Shown in pieces: positions 4,651-9,227 of a stretch of 9,227 nucleotides of DNA. Position 1 is the stretch's first letter. Every line of letters starts with the position of its first letter. The notes beneath the pieces were generated by a model. It was not told the origin of the DNA. It searched no databases and saw nothing but the letters and a program-made list of their open reading frames with translations. The translations under genes were made by a program, and so were the position numbers. This DNA is from Nitrosarchaeum sp. (GTDB lineage: Archaea > Thermoproteota > Nitrososphaeria > Nitrososphaerales > Nitrosopumilaceae), in NCBI GenBank assembly GCA_009697485.1, contig SICY01000019.1:1-9227 (forward strand). Reading direction: 5' to 3'.

Positions 4651-6753
4651 ATGGAACTAGATGAAGAACTAGATGAAGAACTAGAGCCAAAGCGAAGCGG
4701 AATTCTTCAATCTACATCAAAACGTGTACGAATGATCTTTTCTGTAATGGCAAGTCCAAATAGAATAGATATTCTAAGAATTTTAAATTCAAAGGGTCCA
4801 TTAACCTATTCCGAATTAAAGTCCCTAGCAGGGTTCAAATCCAAAAAAGAGAGTGGCAAATTTGCATATCATTTGAGAAAATTATTGAGACAATCTCTTG
4901 TAGCACTAAACAAATCTGAAAGACGTTATACAATTACAAATCTTGGAAAACTTGTCTTAAGCTTGGCAAGACAAATTGAAGAACGATCAATTATTGAAAG
5001 TGGAAAGATGTACGTTAGAACATCACATGAATCAATTGAAGAATTCAATTCCCACAAAATTATTCAATCACTCGTACGTGAAGGTAGTCTTCCATTGGAA
5101 TTGGCTCAAAAAATTACTGAAGAAGTTGAAAATAGAATTTACAAATATCAAACAACATATCTTACTGGCTCACTTATCAGAGAAATGGTGAATTCTGTTC
5201 TTTTAGAACATGGTCATGAGGAATACCGCAATAAACTAGCACGCCTAGGTCTGCCTGTATATGACATTCAAGCAATGCTCACAAATCTGGATAATGTAGA
5301 TAATGGCGCAGAAGGCCTACTTTTCAATACTGGTCAGAAAGTGTTTACAGAACATTTACTCACAAATGTATTACCAAAAGATGTTGCTGATTCACATCTT
5401 TCTGGTGATATGCACATTTCAAATCCAGGAATTTGGTCAATGATACCTGATACCATATTTGTTAATGTAAAAGAACTGATTGAAGATGGAGTTATTCTTG
5501 GTGGAAAGTATCTTGATGTATCTAGAATTACATCTTCAAAATCAATTGATGATCTTACATCTTCCTTGTCGATAATCATATCATTACTCTCCAAAGAAGC
5601 TTCGCAAGAAATTGTACTTGATGGATTGATTCCACTCTTTACAAAACATTCAAAGAATATTCCAGAACTTGAACAAAAACTAACAGATGCCTTTGCTACT
5701 GCATCTACCACATCAAAATACAATAGAAGAGCCACTAATGTTTCAATTAGACTTCAGTTAGGTGCTGATCTAAAAATTGTTAATGCAATAATTAATGCAT
5801 ACAAGAATTACACAAAGATAACTCCAATTCCAAAAATTGGGTTGATTATAGATTTTGATAAAGGAAAAGTTACTGATGTTTCCGAAGCATTAGCAGAAAT
5901 AATTTCGATTGGTGGAAAAGTGATGTTTGCAAAAAGTGAAGTGTCTAGTTATGGCATTACAAATGGTACAACTAAAAATTCTGGTCCACTTGCAATAACA
6001 CTACAATCTGTTTCAATCAATCTTCCAAGACTCGCATTTGAATCCAATAAAGACGAAACATACTTTAGAGCAAGACTTGCATTACTTATGAAACCTGCCT
6101 TATCTTCTATGGCATTAAGAAAGAAAGACATCTCTGATCTTACTAGAAGAGGACTAAATCCAATTCTTGCAAAGAATACACAATACATGCAAAGAAGTTC
6201 TGTGTCACTTATTGTTAATCTCGTAGGCCTAAAGGAATCTGTTTTCAATATTCTTGGATTCCAAGATAATAAGGAAGGAAGAGAGATACTCAATAAAGTA
6301 ATAGAAACTGCAGTTGATATTGCGGCTAAAAAAGGCAAGGAACTCGGCGATACTGTGGCTATATCCATGACTGAAACTGAGGGATCTAGCCGATTCGCAA
6401 ACCTAGATGGTGAGAAATATGGTAAAAATTCTGCTCTTAGTTCTATGGATAGTGACTCTTACTCACAAGGAATAGTTCTTAACGCCTCTGAAATAGGCGA
6501 TTACACAAGTAAAACCGAGATTATATCTGAATGTAATAAACTATCTAAGCTACTCAATGGTGGTTTACTAGTCAGACTTGATATTGATCAGAACGCCACT
6601 CAAATTGATATCAAAAAATCAATTGAGAAAGCAGCAGAACTAACATCTTCATTCAAGCCTGTAAAGAAAGTAGCACTCTGTGGTGAATGTGGATTCAAAG
6701 ATGAACACTTTGTAGACAAGTGTCCAAAGTGCAAGTCTTCATATGTAATCTGA
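4651..6753 (+). CDS. Winged-helix / ATP-cone / inactive NrdD-like protein, probable regulator of ribonucleotide reductase
   Basis: This 700-aa protein has four parts. An acidic leader (1-14; ELDE repeated) is followed by an ArsR-like winged helix at about 27-100 (ASPNRIDILRIL...GPLTYSEL...YHLRKLLRQSLV...YTITNLGKLVL). An ATP-cone-like domain spans about 120-205, ending EHGHEEYRNKLARLG; its first strand has R-T where nucleotide-binding cones have K-R. The rest (about 225-700) follows anaerobic ribonucleotide reductase: HLSGDMHI, SVSINLPRLAF (453-463), TETEGSSRFANLD (574-586), LLNGG (634-638) and a Cys4 zinc site C677/C680/C691/C694. The expected catalytic cysteines are absent: the only other cysteine is C628, T268 and the SSYGITNG region (432-439) sit where cysteines are expected, and the chain stops six residues after the zinc site, before the glycyl-radical motif. 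It is thus probably a catalytically dead NrdD used as a DNA-binding sensor. The class II reductase gene lies next, 367 bp downstream. Annotation as an active anaerobic reductase would be wrong. Confidence 0.85.
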   Translation: MELDEELDEELEPKRSGILQSTSKRVRMIFSVMASPNRIDILRILNSKGPLTYSELKSLAGFKSKKESGKFAYHLRKLLRQSLVALNKSERRYTITNLGKLVLSLARQIEERSIIESGKMYVRTSHESIEEFNSHKIIQSLVREGSLPLELAQKITEEVENRIYKYQTTYLTGSLIREMVNSVLLEHGHEEYRNKLARLGLPVYDIQAMLTNLDNVDNGAEGLLFNTGQKVFTEHLLTNVLPKDVADSHLSGDMHISNPGIWSMIPDTIFVNVKELIEDGVILGGKYLDVSRITSSKSIDDLTSSLSIIISLLSKEASQEIVLDGLIPLFTKHSKNIPELEQKLTDAFATASTTSKYNRRATNVSIRLQLGADLKIVNAIINAYKNYTKITPIPKIGLIIDFDKGKVTDVSEALAEIISIGGKVMFAKSEVSSYGITNGTTKNSGPLAITLQSVSINLPRLAFESNKDETYFRARLALLMKPALSSMALRKKDISDLTRRGLNPILAKNTQYMQRSSVSLIVNLVGLKESVFNILGFQDNKEGREILNKVIETAVDIAAKKGKELGDTVAISMTETEGSSRFANLDGEKYGKNSALSSMDSDSYSQGIVLNASEIGDYTSKTEIISECNKLSKLLNGGLLVRLDIDQNATQIDIKKSIEKAAELTSSFKPVKKVALCGECGFKDEHFVDKCPKCKSSYVI
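4654..4684 (+). repeat. 12-bp tandem repeat encoding an ELDE-rich leader
   Basis: GAACTAGATGAA occurs twice in tandem directly after the start codon, followed by a partial third copy (GAACTAG). It encodes repeated E-L-D-E at the N-terminus. Copy number could vary between strains without a frameshift. Confidence 0.75.
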
Positions 6754-6781
6754 AATTCGTAAATTAAAAACTATCTTCGAT

Positions 6782-6799
6782 CATTTTAGAAAATGTTTT
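6782..6799 (+). terminator. Possible terminator of the NrdD-like regulator gene
   Basis: CATTTT-AG-AAAATG (6782-6795) is a perfect inverted repeat followed directly by TTTT, 28 bp after the stop codon. The stem is short and AT-rich, so it may instead be part of the adjoining GATCA-site cluster. Confidence 0.3.
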
Positions 6800-6808
6800 G
6801 ATCAGTTT
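6800..6808 (-). repeat. Inverted third copy of the AAACTGATC core
   Basis: GATCAGTTT on the plus strand is the reverse complement of AAACTGATC, found at 4499-4507 and 4591-4599. All three copies found lie in or at the edge of the non-coding DNA flanking the NrdD-like regulator gene. Confidence 0.45.
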
Positions 6809-6816
6809 CATACATA

Positions 6817-6853
6817 CGATCATAGTTCTGAATATATGACTATTTAATCAGAA
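6817..6853 (+). repeat. 37-bp imperfect direct repeat, copy 1
   Basis: It aligns without gaps to 6970-7006 with 29 of 37 positions identical. It begins CGATCAT, has CTGAAT and ATGACT in the middle, and ends TTTAATCAGAA. It overlaps an inverted repeat, GTTCTGA (6825-6831) with TCAGAAC (6848-6854). Confidence 0.55.
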
Positions 6854-6969
6854 CGGTTCTCGCTCCTAAGTTAATGACTATATTGACTTCTTTAAGTGTC
6901 TATATACAAGATCATAAATAGTATGAGCTAACAAAAATTCACTAATGGTTGTGCTGTAAATTTTTTATG

Positions 6970-7006
6970 CGATCATCGCACTGAATTCATGACTGTTTGA
7001 TCAAAA
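6970..7006 (+). repeat. 37-bp imperfect direct repeat, copy 2
   Basis: This copy lies 153 bp after copy 1. It begins CGATCAT, shares CTGAAT and ATGACT, and ends TTTGATCAAAA. Its left end sits in the palindrome TGCGATCATCGCA (6968-6980) and its right end in TTTGATCAAA (6996-7005). The flanks of the two copies do not align, so this is a repeated element rather than a larger duplication. Confidence 0.55.
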
Positions 7007-7049
7007 AAGCCATTACAACATCAATTGGACCGTTGTCAATATTTTTGAA

Positions 7050-7061
7050 CTGAAATTTCAG
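7050..7061. repeat. Perfect 12-bp palindrome upstream of the nrdJ promoter
   Basis: CTGAAATTTCAG is its own reverse complement and ends 16 bp before the likely nrdJ TATA element at 7078-7086. That is a plausible place for a regulator dimer to control nrdJ. Confidence 0.45.
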
Positions 7062-7077
7062 AAAATACTGCCAAATC

Positions 7078-7086
7078 ATTTATACC
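7078..7086 (+). promoter_or_regulatory. Putative TATA box of nrdJ
   Basis: CATTTATAC lies about 35-43 nt before the TTG start at 7121, predicting transcription start near 7104-7110 and a short leader that would contain the GGGGAG motif. Confidence 0.45.
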
Positions 7087-7107
7087 GTATTCTTTCTAAC
7101 CTCTTGC

Positions 7108-7113
7108 GGGGAG
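7108..7113 (+). promoter_or_regulatory. Shine-Dalgarno-like site that decides the nrdJ start
   Basis: GGGGAG lies 7 nt before TTG at 7121. It is the clearest ribosome-binding-like sequence in the window and supports the non-ATG start; an in-frame TAA at 7118-7120 rules out any start further upstream. Confidence 0.5.
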
Positions 7114-7120
7114 ATTATAA

Positions 7121-9227
7121 TTGGATAAATCACAAATAGAAAGTACTATCAATGAGATCCGTAAGCGCAGTGGAGCTGTAACGGCTTTCAATCAAGATAA
7201 AATTTCAAACGCTATATTCAGAGCGTTGGCAGCCACCTCTAAAGCTGACCGTGGGCTAGCCGATCAACTTGCAAATAAAGTCGTGCAAAAATTAGTCGAA
7301 CAAGGATTCACAAGTTCTAGAACTCCTACCGTTGAGGATATTCAAGATATTGTGGAATCAACCCTTATCGATTGTGGTAACAGCGACATTGCAAAGGCGT
7401 ATATCGTTTACAGACATGAACGAAGAAAACTAAGAGACGAAAAAATGAAAGTCTTAAACACAAAATCTTTAGATACTGTCTCAAAGAATTTTGATCTAAA
7501 TTGCTTGAGAGTATTAGCATCTAGATATCTTTTCAGAAATAGTAAAAATGAAATCACTGAATCTCCAACTCAAATGTTTGAGAGAGTAGCAATTCTAGTT
7601 GGAATTGGCGATATTTTATATGATGCTCAAGTATTTGATAAATCTGGAAATATTACCCAAAATACTGAGGAAGCACGTACATATCTTGAGAAATTAGATA
7701 ATTTTGATTACAAATTCAAGATTGGAGAATACTTCCTCAACAAATGGCACTTTAGATCTTTAATCAACCACTATGTTACACTTGCAAACAAAGGCCAGAT
7801 GAAAGTCAACTTTAAAGATCTTCTGACACTACTTGCAGCCAAAAAATTTGATAACTATGCAGACAAGATCACAGAATATTTTGAATTGATGACTGCACAA
7901 GATTTCCTACCAAATTCACCAACAATGATGAATGCTGGTGGTAGATTGGGTCAGCTTTCTGCATGTTTTGTTCTTGGTATGCCAGATGATATGGAACAAA
8001 TCATGAAATCAACTTCTGATGCAGCACTAATTTTTAAATCTGGAGGAGGAGTTGGAATCAATTATTCTGATCTTCGTGAAGAAGGTGATATTGTTGCATC
8101 AACATCTGGTGTAGCATCAGGTCCAGTATCTTTTATGAATATTATCAATACTGTAACTGAAGTTGTAAAACAAGGTGGAAAGAGAAGAGGAGCTAACATG
8201 GGAATCATTGAAGCTTGGCATCCTGATATTGAAAAATTCATTACAAATAAAACTGAGCCTGGTGTATTAGAGAACTTTAATGTCAGTGTAGGCATATGGG
8301 AAGACTTTTGGAATGCACTTGTAAACACAGATGATGGCAAGTATATGTTACGTAGTCCACGTGACAGAAAACCTGTAAGAGAAATTAATGCACATCAATT
8401 AATTGACTTGATAGCTATGTCTGCATGGAAGAGTGCAGAGCCTGGATTGATCTTCTTTGATCAAATTAACAAATACAATGTATTTGCCAAAGCAAGACAA
8501 GCTCCACTAAGAGCTACAAATCCATGCGGCGAACAGAGTCTATATCCATACGAATCATGCAACCTTGGTTCCATCAATTTGGTTAATCTTGTAAAAAGAA
8601 AGGCTGATGGAGAATATGAGTTTGATTGGCAAAGATATGAAGAAACAATCAGAAAGACAACCAGATTCTTGGATAACATTATTGATGTGAATCATTATCC
8701 TGTAAAAGATATTGACATTGCATCTAAAGATTCTAGAAGAATTGGATTGGGTGTAATGGGAGTTGCAGATCTCTTATACAAATTAAAAATCCCATACAAC
8801 TCCAAGGAAGGTTATGAACTACAATCAAAACTATCTGAAGCATTGACCTATTATTCCATGGAGGAAAGTGTGGCACTTGCAAAATCTCGAGGTGAATTTC
8901 CACTTTGCTCAAAGACAGAATATCCAGAAGGAAAGATTCCAATTGCAGGATATTATGAGAAACCTAAAGAATCACATTGCTATGAATGGGATGCACTAAT
9001 TGAGAAAATTAAGAAACATGGAATAAGAAATGTCTTGACTACTACAGTAGCTCCAACCGGAACACTATCTATGATTGCTGATTGCTCAAACGGAATGGAA
9101 CCAGCATTTGCTTTAGTGTTTGAAAAGAGAGTAACTGTAGGCAGATTCTTCTATACCAACAAGATTGTTGAAGAAGTCCTCAAAGAACATGGCCTATACA
9201 GTGATGAACTCCTTGTAAAGATTGCAG
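7121..9227 (+). CDS. nrdJ: Adenosylcobalamin-dependent (class II) ribonucleotide reductase, 3' end outside window
   Basis: The 702 codons visible encode an enzyme that reduces ribonucleotides to deoxyribonucleotides using a B12-generated thiyl radical. An N-terminal ATP-cone (about residues 10-105) begins IRKRSGAVTAF, keeping the K-R pair, and ends AKAYIVYRHERRKL. The catalytic barrel follows with all expected elements: C282 in L-S-A-C-F-V-L and C480 in S-C-N-L-G-S-I-N-L form the redox pair; N467-P-C469-G-E471 holds the radical cysteine; S-G-G-G-V-G-I-N, KQGGKRRGA and TTTVAPTGTLS complete the substrate site. The start is TTG at 7121: it is the first codon after an in-frame TAA, is preceded by a Shine-Dalgarno-like site, and no in-frame ATG or GTG precedes the ATP-cone. 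The missing C-terminus should carry the final cysteine pair. The upstream NrdD-like protein is its likely regulator. Confidence 0.93.
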   Translation, partial: MDKSQIESTINEIRKRSGAVTAFNQDKISNAIFRALAATSKADRGLADQLANKVVQKLVEQGFTSSRTPTVEDIQDIVESTLIDCGNSDIAKAYIVYRHERRKLRDEKMKVLNTKSLDTVSKNFDLNCLRVLASRYLFRNSKNEITESPTQMFERVAILVGIGDILYDAQVFDKSGNITQNTEEARTYLEKLDNFDYKFKIGEYFLNKWHFRSLINHYVTLANKGQMKVNFKDLLTLLAAKKFDNYADKITEYFELMTAQDFLPNSPTMMNAGGRLGQLSACFVLGMPDDMEQIMKSTSDAALIFKSGGGVGINYSDLREEGDIVASTSGVASGPVSFMNIINTVTEVVKQGGKRRGANMGIIEAWHPDIEKFITNKTEPGVLENFNVSVGIWEDFWNALVNTDDGKYMLRSPRDRKPVREINAHQLIDLIAMSAWKSAEPGLIFFDQINKYNVFAKARQAPLRATNPCGEQSLYPYESCNLGSINLVNLVKRKADGEYEFDWQRYEETIRKTTRFLDNIIDVNHYPVKDIDIASKDSRRIGLGVMGVADLLYKLKIPYNSKEGYELQSKLSEALTYYSMEESVALAKSRGEFPLCSKTEYPEGKIPIAGYYEKPKESHCYEWDALIEKIKKHGIRNVLTTTVAPTGTLSMIADCSNGMEPAFALVFEKRVTVGRFFYTNKIVEEVLKEHGLYSDELLVKIA

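Larger units (their letters stand above)
6754..7120. other. Long repeat-rich intergenic region between the NrdD-like gene and nrdJ
   Basis: This 367-bp stretch is the longest non-coding gap in the window; others are about 50-145 bp. No credible open frame, tRNA or cobalamin riboswitch signature was seen. It contains six GATCA sites (6779, 6800, 6818, 6910, 6971, 6999), three of them within the heptamer CGATCAT. It also holds a 37-bp imperfect direct repeat (6817-6853 and 6970-7006), short palindromes (AGAACGGTTCT at 6850-6860, TGCGATCATCGCA at 6968-6980, TTTGATCAAA at 6996-7005, CTGAAATTTCAG at 7050-7061) and a TATA-like CTATATACA at 6899-6907 that could drive a longer nrdJ leader or a small RNA. 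It looks like a regulatory region. Confidence 0.6.

Noticed and set aside
4651..6753. Active anaerobic (class III) ribonucleotide reductase
   Set aside because: No catalytic cysteines in the expected motifs and no C-terminal glycyl-radical motif; no activase gene is visible either.
6778..7006. CRISPR array
   Set aside because: Only two diverged 37-bp copies 153 bp apart with no regular spacers; no cas genes.
6754..7120. Cobalamin riboswitch upstream of the B12-dependent reductase
   Set aside because: No B12-box-like GCCACTG sequence or matching fold was seen.
8062..8942. Minus-strand open frames within nrdJ (and similar ones within the other genes)
   Set aside because: They lie antisense to strongly conserved coding sequence and show no recognisable domain; they are shadows.

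Overview
The window reads as chromosomal DNA of a low-GC Nitrososphaerota (Thaumarchaeota) archaeon, most like marine Nitrosopumilus-type ammonia oxidisers. This is inferred from strong AT bias; TATA-type promoters about 25-35 nt upstream of starts with few Shine-Dalgarno sites (mostly leaderless mRNAs); thaumarchaeal protein styles (a tandem IPxWIK...WW repeat, a stand-alone topoisomerase-type zinc ribbon, a thiolase/DUF35 pair); and a class II (B12-dependent) ribonucleotide reductase. No mobile element, CRISPR array, tRNA or rRNA gene was seen.

Layout. 1-272: 3' end of a protein with two tandem WW-type repeats. 327-1097: rhomboid intramembrane serine protease. 1145-1321: a 58-aa 4-oxalocrotonate tautomerase-like protein, whose 3' end doubles as a perfect stem-loop followed by a T-tract. 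1450-2256: a nitrilase-superfamily (Nit/omega-amidase-like) amidohydrolase. 2240-2695 (minus): a double zinc-ribbon protein, convergent with and overlapping the amidohydrolase, and divergent from the thiolase across what looks like one shared TATA element. 2752-3906 and 3908-4273: thiolase and DUF35 (zinc ribbon plus OB fold), one base apart and surely co-transcribed. 4332-4505: a 57-aa four-cysteine zinc-ribbon protein. 4651-6753: a 700-aa protein. 6754-7120: a long, repeat-rich intergenic region. 7121-end: ribonucleotide reductase nrdJ, cut by the window edge.

The most interesting part is 4500-7120. The 700-aa protein joins an N-terminal winged helix, an ATP-cone-like domain and a body that follows the anaerobic ribonucleotide reductase NrdD, including its C-terminal Cys4 zinc site. 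It lacks the expected active-site cysteines and ends before the glycyl-radical motif. It therefore looks like a reductase turned into a DNA-binding regulator, placed directly upstream of the real reductase gene. The flanking non-coding DNA carries a 9-mer (AAACTGATC) three times, a diverged 37-bp direct repeat, many GATCA sites and several perfect palindromes, which are candidate operators. I infer a nucleotide-responsive regulator of deoxynucleotide synthesis that would fill the role NrdR has in bacteria. This is a hypothesis from sequence and context only.
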